This document shows, piece after piece, positions 10,710-25,425 of a stretch of 64,000 nt of DNA (the stretch's first letter is position 1; every line of letters begins with the position of its first letter). The stretch spans positions 4,090-68,089 of the forward strand of contig NW_006766955.1 of assembly GCF_000275845.1 (NCBI RefSeq), written 5' to 3'. This DNA is from Dichomitus squalens LYAD-421 SS1. Taxonomy: Eukaryota; Basidiomycota; Agaricomycetes; Polyporales; Polyporaceae. Below the pieces are notes generated by a model, which saw only the letters and a list, made by a program, of their open reading frames with translations, was not told the DNA's origin and ran no database searches. Made by a program: the position numbers and the translations under genes.

Positions 10710-10995
10710 GTAGGACTTGATGAAGTGTATAATAGTCGCAGTAGATACAAAGGCAGCTGTGTCATATCTGGAGCGATTTACGCGTAACCCAACGCTCCCG
10801 AGCCGGCTGAGCGGGCCCGTCCGTGATGCCGGAGCTCAGCCACAGACGCGTCTCCGCACGCGACGGCCTTGCGCTCGAGCCGCCCTGGATACTTGCTTTC
10901 TCTCTACCACCATCGTCACCCTCGTGTGACCTCGCCTTGGCCACGCGTCGTACACCAGAAACAACGTGTGGACGATTTGGAACGGTATCTGCACA

Positions 10996-11846
10996 ATGTC
11001 AGAGACCAATGCAGAACCGGGGCCGTCTACGGTCAAGGAGATAAGAATAACAACCCATGGCAAGATCAAAACTTGGGTCGCTTTTGCGTTAGAACACTTC
11101 AAGGTGCGCATACAAGTACCTCAGATCGCGTGCTTTGTTGAAGTGAGGCGATAGCACAGAATCACGAGGCCGCGCCCTTAGTGTTACACACATTGCCCGC
11201 GTCCAAAGGCAAGGCTCCAACCGTTGATGATCAGGCAGGCGTGCAAGACGATGCGCCTCAAGGCCACCCGCCTGGGGAAAAAGACAATGTCGCTCGACCG
11301 AAAACCAACGGCTTGCATCCAACGATGTCGACCATCCCTCGACTGATCTCGGTCGTGGAGATTATCAAGCGAGAATATCTCAAGACGCTGGACCCCACGC
11401 TCGCGCGACAAGGATCGTTGTCTGGACTCCACCAATACAACGAGATTGGTAGCCTGGAAGGAGAGGGGCTTCTTGAAGGATCGGGCAACGACGAGCAGGA
11501 TAGACAAGAGGCCCTGTTACAGGCGCTCTCAGGAAGAAACCAGTGCGTGTCCTGCCACCTGCGCTGTGCTAGCCCTCTATGTGACTCCCGTCCCATCCAC
11601 ATATACCCAGTCTGAAGCAAAAGAGAACAGCATTCATGCGGGTGACGCTGTGCCGAAAGGAGGCCCCCGACTTGGTGCGAAGGGGCGCTACGTGTGTGTT
11701 CTCGCCTCCGAGACTGGATGCACCCTAAGACATATCATCTCAGGTACCAGCAGCCGGCTGTGCGCAAGCTGACCAAGTCTACGCGGGCGCGGCTGAAGAA
11801 GAAGCAGAACAAGGCAGAGAGGGCTCAGGCCGGGGTTAGCGTTTAA
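10996..11846 (+). CDS. Alba-like nucleic-acid-binding protein
   Basis: Four exons (10996-11103, 11160-11542, 11611-11691, 11744-11846) give 224 aa. An Alba-type pattern is visible: VKEIRITTHGKIKTWVAFAL, LVLHTLPASKGK, then after a low-complexity stretch of about 45 residues STIPRLISVVEIIKREYLK, the position of the second conserved helix in Alba, Rpp20 and Rpp25 proteins. The C-terminus is basic (LTKSTRARLKKKQNKAER). Alba relatives in fungi include RNase P/MRP subunits, which would suggest RNA binding, but the exact orthology is not clear from sequence alone. It lies downstream of APC10 on the same strand, 286 bp after its stop. Hypothetical protein if the Alba match fails. Confidence 0.7.
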
Positions 11847-12151
11847 TGATAAGGGGGATATCGTCTGTAAATATAGTATGGACTGCCGAATGCGGGTATT
11901 TGTTGTCTACAAACAAGGAGTGCCTGGCCTCGCGCCTTGGACGCTCGCCGCCGTCGTCCCCATCGTCCCGCTCGTCACTCTCCCGCCCGCCGTCTCTCCC
12001 GTCCCCCAACCGTCTCTCCACCGCTTGCTGCTCTGCACCACCCACCAGCGTTGCTTTGAGTACCCCCTCGAGCACACTGTCGTCCCTCTGATCGGCTTTC
12101 TCGTGCTTGATCTCCGGCGTGCTCTAAAAAGGTCGGACGCCTGTGCCTCCG
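11847..12151. other. intergenic, 305 bp
   Basis: Pyrimidine-rich upstream region of the DDT-PHD gene (runs of ccg/ctc from 11935 to 12060). No gene seen. Confidence 0.4.
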
Positions 12152-15100
12152 ATGCCTCGACGCACCGCGACTCCCGCCACACCCGCGCCCCCCGCGCCCT
12201 TGCCCCCGCCCCCGCGCGACCTCGCCGCACTAGAGCAACAGGACCCAGAATGGGCCGCCAACCTCCACACTCTCCGCCGCCATTGGAAATGGGCCAACTT
12301 CTCCCAATTCTTCTACACCTTTGCCCCTCTCCTCGCCATGCCCGACGTCTTCCTCTCGGTAAGTGTATATCTATTCTCGTGTTCTTTTATCGTGATCGAC
12401 GTGTCATTACTCCATCCTAACCATTCCCATCACCTCCGACACGTTCTAACGCGCTCCCCGCCCTTCCAGGACGTTGAAGACGACCTTGCGCGGGGCACCA
12501 ACCTCTACATTCCCCGCATCATGCATCGGCTACTCTATACGCTCTCCCAGGACCGTAAACTCAAGTCAGCTTCCCTCCAACTCATCAAGCGCTTACTCCC
12601 TGACCTCCTACCCTCTTCACAGCATCGACAACTGGCAGACCGCCCTTCGTCGACAGTACATGCGACGTGATCCTACTGCAAATCCTATTGGTCCTGAGCC
12701 CAAGGTTCCCTCCCGGGACTCCTCTCTCGTGCCCTCCGAGGATGACGAGGAGGAGTCAAAGGAGCATAGTTCAGAAGCCGAATCCAAGCCCAAAGACGAC
12801 GCTATGGATACCGACGGAGACCAGCAGAGCGAAGCAGGCGTTACAGCAGAGACTGCCAAGGAGGAAGATGGCCAGTCGTCTGTTAAAACGAAAGCTGAGC
12901 CTCGTGAGGAGGACGAGACGATTCCCAAGGAGAGCGACGATGAACCCGTCAACCCTCCGAAGGCCGAGGAAGAGGAAGAGAGCAAGGACTGGCTTCAGCT
13001 CCCAATGCTGGAGAAGCTCGATTCCCTCCACCTTCTCACCGAGTGGCAGTTCCAGAACCCCTACAGGCTGCGACAGTTGATGAAGGATGACGACGACATG
13101 GCCAACTGGGTACGTGCTATTTCTACGCTATAGAGTCCATACTCATGGACGAGTCGTCTGTTACCCCATAGCGCATCGAACCCATTGGTTACGACGCCAA
13201 AACAAATGCATATTGGTTGATTGGTCGTGCGTACATCGCTCCGCCACCATCGCGCGACATGCTGAACTTACTATCTTCCTCAGCTGACCGCCTCTGGATC
13301 CAACGTGCACCACCCAAAGCTCCTCGTTCCCGCACCCTCAAACGCAAGCGTCCTGCAGCAACCCCGAAGAAACGCGTCAAGGCTGATGAGTCCTCGTTCG
13401 ACGAAGATGAGGAGGACGAACCTATCATCCGTTCCAAACGCTCTCGTACACAGTCCCAGTCCAAGGCGACTGCGTCGCAGTCTCGCTCGCAAACCCACAC
13501 GAGCGGCCGCGCGACACGGACCTCCCGCCGCAACGGGCGCCCATCCGGGCTCGACATCGACGTGATCTCCGCCGGCAAGAGCACGCGGGCCGCGAAAGTC
13601 CAAGCGAATAAGAAGCTGGACATCCAGGCGAAGGAGCTCGCCGAGTTCCAACGCCAGGCGGCTGCTCTCGCGCGCTCGAGCCCGCGTAAGACCCGTGCTC
13701 CTGCGAGTCCCGCGAAGCGTATTACCGGGACTCGAGTTAGTGCTCGGTTACGTCATGCGGGCGGGGCAGGCGACGAGGATGACAGCGACGATGAGTGGCA
13801 GCAGGTTCCTGATGAATGGCTGCAGGAGTCTGCTTCCCCGTCGAGACGCACGAGGACTCGTACGCGGAGCGGTAAGGGCAAAGTGTGGCAAGAGGAGGAG
13901 GACGAAGATCAGGAGCGGGAGTCCGAGCCCGATGCAGAGCAACAGCAGGACGAGGAGGAAGCAGCGGAGGATCCGGTTCAGGAGCAGGCTGACGATGAAG
14001 AGCGGAAGTATGAAGCGCAGCAGGATGATGGAGTTGAAAGGAGGGAAGAGGGAGGAGAGGAAGGAGGAGAGAATGCCGACGGAGCTGGACAGGACAACGG
14101 CCTTCTTCAGAAAGCTGGTCTCGAGAGTGGCAATGTCAGCGATCTCACTGACCTCTCTGAGCAGGAGGCAGAGCCGCCAGCTGATGAGGACGATGAGGAA
14201 GAGGAGGAGGAGGAGGCCCCTAAGGTACCACGGAGACGTGGTCGCAAGGCCGCCTTCGGTGTTCGGAGGTCTGGCAGACGGGGTCGAAAATCGAGGACCG
14301 TCAACGAGCAGCCTGAGCAGCAGTTGTTTATTAAGAGGGCTGTTAAGGAGGCTGAGCCAGAACCAGATGAGGAGCAAGAAATGGAGCCGCCGGCTCTGCC
14401 ATTGCCTCTAGACTTTGTTGAGTGGGAAGCGGTACGATTAATCCTCGACGCCCTTTTATACCGTACTGTGTGCTGACAAACCACCTTTGTTCGGTTTTGA
14501 CAGATCGCTATTACCCTCGCTGAGTGGGAACACGTTGCCGATCCTTTCGAGAAAGCTACGCACTATCTCGAGAAGGCGCTCTACAAGATGCTCACAAAGA
14601 ACATCGTCCCGATTGTCACGGAGGAACTCCGGGTATGTCCCTCACGTGAACCCCTGTTTCCCATTTCGTGACACAATGTTCCCTTACTTTGCAATGTTGC
14701 ATGAACAGGAAGCGGAAAAGAGACGTCGCCTGGAGGAGGCGATCGTTCATCGCAAACGTTCTTCCCGCATCGCAATGAAAGAAAGCGAGAAAGAAGAAGC
14801 ACGTCTAGCAGCGAAGAGGAAGGCGGAAGAGGAAGAAAAGCTGGCACGTTCGCGACGGCAAGAAGCTCGACGGAAGAAGGAAGAGGCCGAACGGGTCAGA
14901 CGCGAGCGTGCACGCGAGGAAAGAGCGAAGGAGCGCGACGCACGGGAGGCCAGAGCGAAAGCCAAGGCCGAGCGTCAGGAACGGTGCGTAAAGTGCAATC
15001 TAAATGAGCATGAATGTTACGGCGGTCTGATCGGTCGACACGATGGTTCAGGGAAGAAGCTGCGGCTGCACGATCTACAGCGACGCCGTCGGTCAATGGC

Positions 15101-16239
15101 ACCGGGCCGTCAAGCTCCATACAGCCAAGTCGCGTTGTCACTCCTAACGGCGTACGGACTCCCGACTGGGTTCTCGATTGCGAGGTGTGTCATAAGCAGG
15201 GTCTGAACATGGTGAGTGCTGCGCTCCCTTTCGACAACATTTGAGGTGCGAGCAATGCCTAGGACGATGGACTACCTATGGTTTCGTGTGGCTCCTGCAA
15301 CCGCTGGCAGCACATCGCATGCCATGACCTCATGGACCAACGCGCTGGTCGCCACAGGCGGGACTGGGACAAGCAACAGTTCTTCTGTATACGCTGTCGT
15401 CAGCGTGCCGTAGATGGCGGCGCGTATATAAGTCACAGATCTCAGCCTCTCCCAGTGCATCAGCAGCCGTATGCGTTGCAAAATGACCATGGCCCAATCC
15501 ACTTGCAGAAGCCCGGTGGGATGGATCCGTTTGCACACTCTGATCCACGTTACGGTCATCGGTCTCCCGTTGAGAACGGCGGGGGCTATCCTCAACAGTA
15601 CATGGCAAACAACTCTCCTCCCGTACCCTACGCAAGAGCATATACAAGTGCAGGGCTGCCTTTCAATCATTACCAGCCCGAGCAACGAGAATTGTCCCGT
15701 CCTGCTCTTCCCTCGCCTCAGGGCTCGTGGAGTGGAAGTAGCAGCGGCTACGCTGCTAGACCGGAGCAGATGTCGGGGCGGATGCCAGCATCGCACTTTG
15801 TTCCACAGTACCAACACAACGGCGGGGTTTACGCGAGTAATCGCATACCCTCTGCGTACCCGGTATGTTTTTCACAGCTGGAGTACCGTGTCCAAAGGCT
15901 GACGACCCTCGGCAGAGCCATTCCTCCTCCTCGGCACTGCCATCGTTCAACGATTCCCATGACCCTGCTGGATCCATGTCGAGCTCTCGCTGGCAGCCAC
16001 CGGCAGCGAATGGGTACCATCCTCCGAACCACAACGCCGTGCAGGAAGCGGCTCAGTCGCTCGCTTTCATGCACGACGGAATCAGCCGGTATAGCAGCCA
16101 CAGCTCAGGCTGGCCTGCGCAGTCGTCTTCGTACGGGCAGCACTCGCCGACATCTTCTCAACCACTTCACTCATACCCTCACCTGCAGGCACCATCCCCC
16201 ACAAACATAGATCCTCTGACAGGTCAACCGTTCCGCTGA
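12152..16239 (+). CDS. DDT/WHIM and PHD-finger chromatin-remodelling factor (RSF1/CECR2-like)
   Basis: Ten exons (12152-12358, 12470-12564, 12623-13109, 13172-13223, 13284-14431, 14504-14632, 14709-14983, 15052-15211, 15263-15862, 15916-16239) give 1158 aa. Residues 45-120 resemble a DDT domain (WKWANFSQFF, NLYIPRIMHRLLY, NWQTALRRQYMRRD). A later block (RIEPIGYDAKTNAYWLI, DRLWIQRAPP) matches the WHIM region that follows DDT in ISWI partner subunits. A long acidic, AT-hook-like linker and a charged coiled coil (exon 7) precede a C4HC3 PHD finger (CEVC...CGSC...WQHIACH...CIRC). The tail is Gln/Pro/Ser-rich. Family role: nucleosome spacing and reading of histone H3 tails in the nucleus. No bromodomain is visible. 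GTG at 12143 was not used as start because ATG follows at 12152. Confidence 0.82.
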
Positions 16240-16664
16240 ACCCTCATACGCCGGCAGGCTCGAACACATAGTAGGTGCATGCCCTGCCTTTATCTGACTT
16301 TGATCAAGGTATCGAACAGACTCTTGCTGGCGCAACCAGCCCCCTGTTTGTGGACGTTCTGTTGTTCATTATCGTTTACTTCGTACATATCTGTCGTAAT
16401 TAGCGTCATATCTGCCTGCTGTGCAATCTTGTGTAGTGGATGGAACTGTAGATTTAGGTCCCGTCATGACTTTGTTTGTAATATCGCACCTTGTGTTAAT
16501 GTCAATATAGTACGAAGCTGACAGACGGCCCCAGTGACTTCTAGATTGAGTACGGCAACACAAGCGCTCGAAGCATGTAATGGGAGCCCACTACCGCAAA
16601 CGCAAGTTCTTGCTCTTACCCACATCAACACCAGGCCTCTCATCTCAACTCCTTTGCATGAGTC
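16240..16664. other. intergenic, 425 bp
   Basis: Holds the 3' end of the DDT-PHD transcript and the UBX upstream region. No gene seen. Confidence 0.4.
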
Positions 16665-17763
16665 ATGTCCGAAACTAAACTGCCTGCTCCATCTACCAGT
16701 GCCTCAGAAACTCCTGCGGCGGAGCCACCAAAGCCTGCGTTTAGGTATTTCCGTGCTCCCACTTCAGCTCAGCAGCCTCGTAGTATGTCTGTCGTTCCTT
16801 CCTCTCCTCCATCTAATTCTGCCGCTTAAGATGTTCTCGCATATTTATATTCTCCCCTCGCAATCCATCACACTCGCACCACATCGTCCCATTGAGTAGC
16901 TCAGCTTCCAGATAACTACTTCGACACCACCGTCGCCGATGTCGCTGCCCAGCAGGCCTCCCTGACCGCTAGGAGCAATGCACTCCAGAATGCCCCCCTG
17001 AAGACTGCTGCGATACGCGAGGCAGAAGACAAGAAGCGGAAGGCACGTTGGCCACAGGTGCGCCTCCCACTCTCCCGCTTCCAGCTTGAGCTTCCGCGTT
17101 GAAGCGGTCCACACACCATGGCTAGACAACGATCAGAGTACGCTTCCCTGATCGCACCGCGCTCGAGAAGGTTTTCTCGTCTTCGGAGAACATCAAGTCC
17201 GTGTACGCGTTCGTGCGCAGTTGCTTGAGGGAGGATGTCAAGCCGATCAAGTTCGTACTATGTGAGCTCCTCCCGCTGTGTCCTATCATCCGCGCCTACA
17301 GTAACCTCATACGCCGATGTCGAGAAGACCAGTCTCCTCCTAAGCGCGAATACAAGGTCTCAGACCCTGCTGTCCGCAATCTATCCCTCGTCGAGCTCAA
17401 CTTCGCCCCATCGTCCTTGCTCATGCTCAGATTCGAGGACGATAATTTAAACCGTATGTCGCGGTCACCTCGGCTCTATGCACTGCATTTATGTGTATAA
17501 CTCCACTCAGACCCGGACGTTCCCGCACCTCTCGACCCTTCGGTCCTCGCAATCATTGAAGACTACCCAGTACCCAAGACCTTCGATGACATTACTATCA
17601 AGGATGACGACAAAGCTGGAAGCAGCAAACCTCAGAGTAGCTTCACGTTTGGGAAGAAGGAGGAAGAGGGGAAGAGCAAGTATCCGAAGTGGATGAAGCT
17701 TGGACCTAGTGAGTAGTCCCATAATCCCTTGCATCCTACTACTCACAGCGCCACCCAGAGTAG
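16665..17763 (+). CDS. UBX-domain protein (Ubx4/ASPL-like)
   Basis: Six exons (16665-16782, 16912-17057, 17126-17254, 17333-17453, 17511-17708, 17759-17763) give 238 aa. A short N-terminus (PPKPAFRYFRAPT) leads to a helical linker (DNALQ-type, ALQNAPLKTAAIRE) and a UBX fold beginning TTIRVRFPDRTALEKVF and continuing VYAFVRSCL, with the C-terminal signature KYPKWMKLGPK. Family role: UBX proteins are adaptors of the Cdc48/p97 segregase. Human ASPL has an N-terminal ubiquitin-like domain that is not seen here. The last coding exon is only 5 nt (AG then TAG), completing Lys and the stop. The exon 1-2 junction is the least certain. Convergent with the hydrolase, 116 bp between stops. Confidence 0.82.
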
Positions 17764-17879
17764 TGGACGAAGCCATCCAGAAGTGTTTTCGTTTCGTTGT
17801 ATACTATATCAACAACCGTATCATTGGATCAATGTATTGCTACAGGTTTATTCTCTCCACCAGTCCAACTATCTCCACT

Positions 17880-19108
17880 CTACAACTTGGGAACATCTCC
17901 ATTGGTCAGCGCGTGGTCCCACAAAAACGCCACCGCCTCTTTCACCATCGTCGGCGAGCACGTATGGCCAATTCCAGGCTCGACCAGGAACTGTTTCACC
18001 CCGCCCTCTTCCTCTCCGACATTCAAGCCTTCCACAAAACTCTCCGATGCGTTCCATGGCACAAGCGTGTCCTCCTTCCCGGATAAGACCAAGATCTTCT
18101 TGCCCCGGTAGGGATTCGTGCTGTCTGTGGCGGTATACGGTGCGTTCGCTGGGTCGTGCTTCTTGAGGTACTCGAGGAACGACTTCGGGAAGTATGGAGG
18201 CTCAATGGGTATTGACGATTGTACGGCGCGATCAGAGATGAGCCTGAGGTAGTCAGGGCATCCTGATATTCAACGTCAGTACTGGGATGTGCACGCTACG
18301 GAATACCGCGCACTCACCGATGATCGGGATGCCCAGCTGGATCCTAGGCTCTGCAAGCCTGGTGTCAGTATTGGAACGCACGAGCACCATTGACAATATC
18401 ACACTCACCGTCCTTGAGGATCCTCCATGTCGCATGTCCCCCCAGACTGATGCCGGAGATCAACCATTGGGATATAGTCCGCTCGTTATTGGGGAACAGA
18501 TAGGACGGAAGGAAGTCGATCAGGAAAGAGACATCGCGACCAGCCCCGACTATTCCGGCTTGCGTGAGTGCCAGTAATTAAAGATGCCGCAAGCCAGAAA
18601 GCCGCACCCTGGAAAGCGTACATATCGATCCTAACAACACCTCGTCAGCAAGCCCGTCCGTCACACAGTGGACGCGACTTACGCATGGCGAGCATTATGC
18701 TTGGCCGGGTCCTTGTCCCAAGCCTTGTTCGCGAGGCTGTCCACCATCCGCTGCCCATGGTTCGGCAAGTCCTGCAGGGTATGAGTATACTTTCATTCTA
18801 AACCGTGCCCGACGGGGCGCGATTGTCTGCAGGACGGCCACGGTAGTACAGGCACTTACGAAGGTTACGATCCACAAGTCATGCTTCTCTTTCGCGGCCT
18901 GCTCACCATCCTTCCTTCGCGTGTTCAACTCATCCAGGAATGCCTTCACCACGAGCTCAATAGTGTCCGCACGCATGTCCCTGCCATGGAGAAGGAAAAG
19001 GATCGCAACTGGCTTCTGCGCCGCAGTGCCGTCCGTGGCCTCCACTGGATTGTCCAAGCTGAAGACATTGACGGTGATGCCTGCTACGACGATAGCGCGC
19101 TTGGCCAT
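17880..19108 (-). CDS. alpha/beta hydrolase
   Basis: Six exons (19108-18860, 18771-18683, 18630-18608, 18549-18409, 18350-18318, 18262-17880) give 305 aa. Features of the fold in order: an early FLLHGRDM oxyanion region, DLPNHGQRMVD, a predicted lid segment (SFLIDFLPSYLFP), the nucleophile elbow GISLGGH with Ser, a strand and acid region (KILVLSGKEDTLVPW), and the catalytic His in GIGHTCSP. No signal peptide, so probably cytosolic. The substrate cannot be read from sequence; similar fungal proteins are annotated only as hydrolases of unknown substrate. Exons of 23 and 33 nt are present and each restores frame. Confidence 0.85.
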
Positions 19109-19728
19109 GGGGGGCTATGTGGAAGTCGAGCCGCGAGCGATGGGCAGGCAGTAGTAAATCCAAAGGACAGAATTAGCTAACATGTGACTGAGACCCGGAG
19201 ACGGAGTGCCGCACCGGTTTAGCCAACAGATGTCCAATCCATTTCATGGTTTCCAATGCTGGTTTGAGACTATACCCAAAGAACAGTCGAGTCATGGCTT
19301 GGCAGTACAAACAATGAGTTTGCAGGAGCAGGAGTAGAAGGGGGACGATAACAACATCACATATCGAATATAGAGCTGATGTGCTTTGCCAGCCACAGGG
19401 GGATCGAATACGATCGAAACGCACGATCGCGAGCAAAACAGTAAGCTTGTATCGGTCGCGGATTATGATGTAACGCGGGCATATGCGATGCTATTACAAG
19501 CTGTAGTTCTAGAACGGATGCAACATATAGCTACTAACTCTCCATGGGATGATGCTAGCCTCTAGGGGATGCGATGTCCGACGCACGATAACCATGGAGG
19601 ATGACGACACGCGTGTGTATGCCTGGGGGAACATAGACGAAGTCCGCGAGCCCGACGCCGACATGCGCGGCGAGGCGAATTGGGAAGGGCAAGAAGGGAA
19701 GGACCGCTCGACGATGACGATTATTGTC
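19109..19728. other. intergenic, 620 bp
   Basis: Upstream region of the hydrolase and 3' untranslated region of DBP2. No gene recognised. Confidence 0.4.
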
Positions 19729-22522
<2,794 letters not shown>

Positions 22523-24324
22523 TATGTGTAAAGAGAGTAAGGAGAAAGGAAGAAAACCAGAGCAAAAGGTCTATGAGCTTTTGGGCAGGACGTCGCGCGG
22601 GGACGGACGAAGGAGATGGAGGATGGGAAGGAAAAAGAGACGATGAGACGGGGCGACAAAGCCCATCGCCCGCGCGCCTATTATCCACCCAAAATCTCCG
22701 ACGTCGCTTATGTAACACTCGGCCCATCCGTTTGCCGGCGAACCCCAAATCCGTCAAGGAGATGACTGAGTATTACTAGTGTGACCCCAGAAGCGACGGC
22801 CCAGAATGTATTTCGTGCATATCTCCATCGCATCTTCCCCCATAAATCTCGAATTTGGCACACTTAATCTGTATTGTAGACAGTATATACCCGTCAAATA
22901 TGAAGGCAATCGGTGGAATTTTGCTTCGAGCATCGTGGAATTACACGTCTGACCCCAGAAACGACGGAAAGGCGCCCACAGATTGTCACCAATGGTCACG
23001 GTGCCGAAGACTGCCGATTTAAACACCGCCATTATCAGTCGTCTGATAACGACGTTGGCGGAGGGAACACTAGTCGAGGCGCTCATAATCAAAGTCAGCC
23101 TTATCTCGGTCAGTGCCCTTTGACCGCCGATACTCAATCATTGTGCAATAGCGCGCTTGACAAGGTATCCATTGCACCCCGAGTTCAGAGATTGGGCAGA
23201 TACAATCCGGGACTCTACTAGTGCGACCCCAGAAGCGACGCAATAAGCGCCTGACCCCAGAAGCGACTGACACGCCTCCAGGTCTCGCATTTCCCTGTCA
23301 ATAAATGTACAAACGCTACAAATAAAACTATGTGCTTCTGTACTATCACTCCCAAAAAGAACGAAGGAAATCTGGAGGAATTTGCTCCCGATAAACGTCA
23401 ATCTGGGTAGGGTTCCAGGGGTTTACTAACCTTGTTGTATTGCCACAAAGAGATCGGCCCTGCCGATCTTCTTGTAACTCCAGGAAGTGTTTTGAACATG
23501 TGCACTGAGTATAATTATTCAGTTTCCGAAGGATTACGGATTGCGGTACTTGAGGAATGGGAAGGGGGTCTCTCGAGCGTGACATTCAGCATGTCCGAGG
23601 GACCCACCTTAGCTGATTCTGAACTGGGAGCGCTGACAAATTGAAGTACCCCACGCCTGCGAAACGACTCCACTTGAGTGCTGAGAACAAAGGATGCATA
23701 GGCATAAAGTGGAATGTGTGTACAGCAGCACTAGGGTGCCAGGTACGGTACCATGTAAGGTGTCCGGTAGTCGCTAGTGCGAAGGAGAACTAATCAGAAC
23801 ACTAATGCGTACGGACTACCGACGAACGAGAGACGATTATGTGTGCGGGCTACTAAACAGTGGTGTGTCGTATACGTATCCGGAGCCAATGCGAACCGTA
23901 GGTGAACGCAGGTGTAAGGTGTTACACGAATGCAGGGTGGGACGCCAGTCCGAGGCACTGTGGCTGTATACAGTATAGCAATCAGCTGATGGAGTAATGT
24001 AGGCAGTGCAGGCGTGCGAGACGGGTCGGGATCTGGCATGCGAAGTGCTTTGAAGGTAACGAGTGGCTGTGGTCGGGCTGTGGGTCGTAAAGGGCAGAAG
24101 TAGAAATACATGGTATGCGAACGGGGGGTTCGTGCGGTGGTACTAGGATAGGAATGGGAAGTAGCTGGATCCGGGTACTGTGTATTTTAGCGGTATCTGG
24201 TCCGTCACGACACACAAAGCGAGCGGGAGTGGGAGAAGAGCGAGCGACGCAACGACGATGCGCGGAATAGCGGCAAAAGCACAGAGAGAGACGCAAGAGA
24301 ACGAGGCGGGATACCGTGGTCGTG
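22523..24324. other. intergenic, 1.8 kb, without recognised gene
   Basis: Contains the upstream region of DBP2, the four-copy direct repeat (22782-23269), and the 3' side of the Ras-like gene. Short open frames show no family features. Confidence 0.5.
22782..23269 (+). repeat. four dispersed direct copies of an 18-bp motif
   Basis: Consensus tgaccccagaagcgacgg. Copies at 22782-22799, 22950-22967, 23223-23240 and 23252-23269, all in the same orientation. Copies 1 and 3 share a longer left flank (tactagtgYgacccc). Each copy differs from the consensus by at most two or three bases, while the sequence between copies is unrelated. Confidence 0.85.
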
Positions 24325-25425
24325 TTACATAATGACGCACTGGTCTCTTCGCCTCCTCTTGCTCTTCGGGTCTCCTTCTGGGTACCGTTTCCGCATGCTC
24401 GCAAGCAGGTGGTCGAACGCCTCGTTGACGTGCCATCCCTTCTTAGCGGACGTCTCGTAGAACGGTACGCCCCACTTCATGGCGAGCTCCTGCATCTTCT
24501 CGCTTGATACTTCCCGCTCGCCCATCTGCGTACGGGAATTTCGTTAGACGATGAGAGGCACGCCCAAACGAGGGACTCACTAGATCCAACTTGGTCCCTA
24601 CGACGACCATGGGGACGTTCTTCGCAGAAGTTGTGGTCAGCGCTCGAAGTCCGGAGCTACACGTCAAGCCCAGGAAGCGCACCTCGTCGCCGCCCTTGAT
24701 CCTATGGATTTGTTGCCGGATGTGGTCCACTTCCTTCAAGGTGGCTTCCTGCGTCAAACTGCGCCAAGGCGGGAAGTCCAGTCAGGCTTTACGCCCCGCA
24801 GAAGCCGAACGGCCTCCCTTACCTAAACACCAGCACGAACCCTACGCCCCTCTGTGTGGCGTTAGCCATTGGAATCCGCAGTGTACGCAGAAGCGGCGCG
24901 CACCTGAATGTAACTCTCATTGATGCCCGTGAACTGCTCCGTCCCCGCAGTGTCCACGAGGTGCAGCTGCCGCAAATCCCCCTGGTCAGATTCCCACCCG
25001 CACCCCTCATGCACAAACGATTACGTACAAAACTGCGCTTCCCCTCGTACTCGACGGTCAGATCGTACTCCTCTGGGAAGGCCACGCCACGCGTCAAAAC
25101 AGGCGTAAGCTCCACCCGCACGGCGCGGGACCAGACAGACGCACCTTCTATCGTCGGGTCGTACTGCTCGAGGAAGACGTTCTTCCCATAGCGCATCACG
25201 AGAGCGGATTTCCCGACGCCTCCCGCTGCGATCCCCGGAAGAGACAATCAGGAAGGCATGCTGGACGCGAGCCAAACGGACGCCACACTCACCGCCCAGA
25301 ACAACGGCACTGTATCTCTGCACGGGCCCCCCCGCGAGGCCCGCGACGCGGTGGCGGGCGGGACTCGAACTCTTCTTGGTAAGAGAGCCGGTTCTCGTGA
25401 ACGAGCTCTGGCCGGACCTTGCCAT
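24325..25425 (-). CDS. Ras-superfamily small GTPase (Ras/Rap-like), farnesylated
   Basis: Eight exons (25425-25293, 25225-25145, 25072-25029, 24981-24904, 24851-24823, 24758-24683, 24619-24581, 24525-24325) give 226 aa. G1 GAGGVGKSAL, effector YDPTIE, G3 DTAGTEQF, G4 here GTKLDL, and G5 ETSAKK are present. The C-terminus is polybasic (KSKRRRRDQ) followed by the CAAX box CVIM, so farnesylation and plasma-membrane targeting are expected. An N-terminal extension of about 40 Ser/Arg/Gly-rich residues precedes the fold. After YDPTIE the usual D-S-Y-R-K-Q is replaced and the segment up to DTAG is about five residues longer than in Ras, so it is not canonical Ras1. G4 is TKLD instead of NKxD, which may alter nucleotide binding. 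Closest general type: Ras/Rap/Rsr1. Confidence 0.85.

Noticed and set aside
12143..12151. GTG start for the DDT-PHD gene
   Set aside because: Nuclear fungal genes start with ATG almost always, and an ATG follows three codons later in frame.
13748..14377. 209-codon minus-strand Leu-rich frame
   Set aside because: Antisense of the acidic linker of the DDT-PHD protein; Leu-rich because Glu codons reverse to Leu-type codons.
22782..23269. CRISPR-like array
   Set aside because: Only four copies, irregular spacing (about 168, 273 and 29 bp) and a eukaryotic context.
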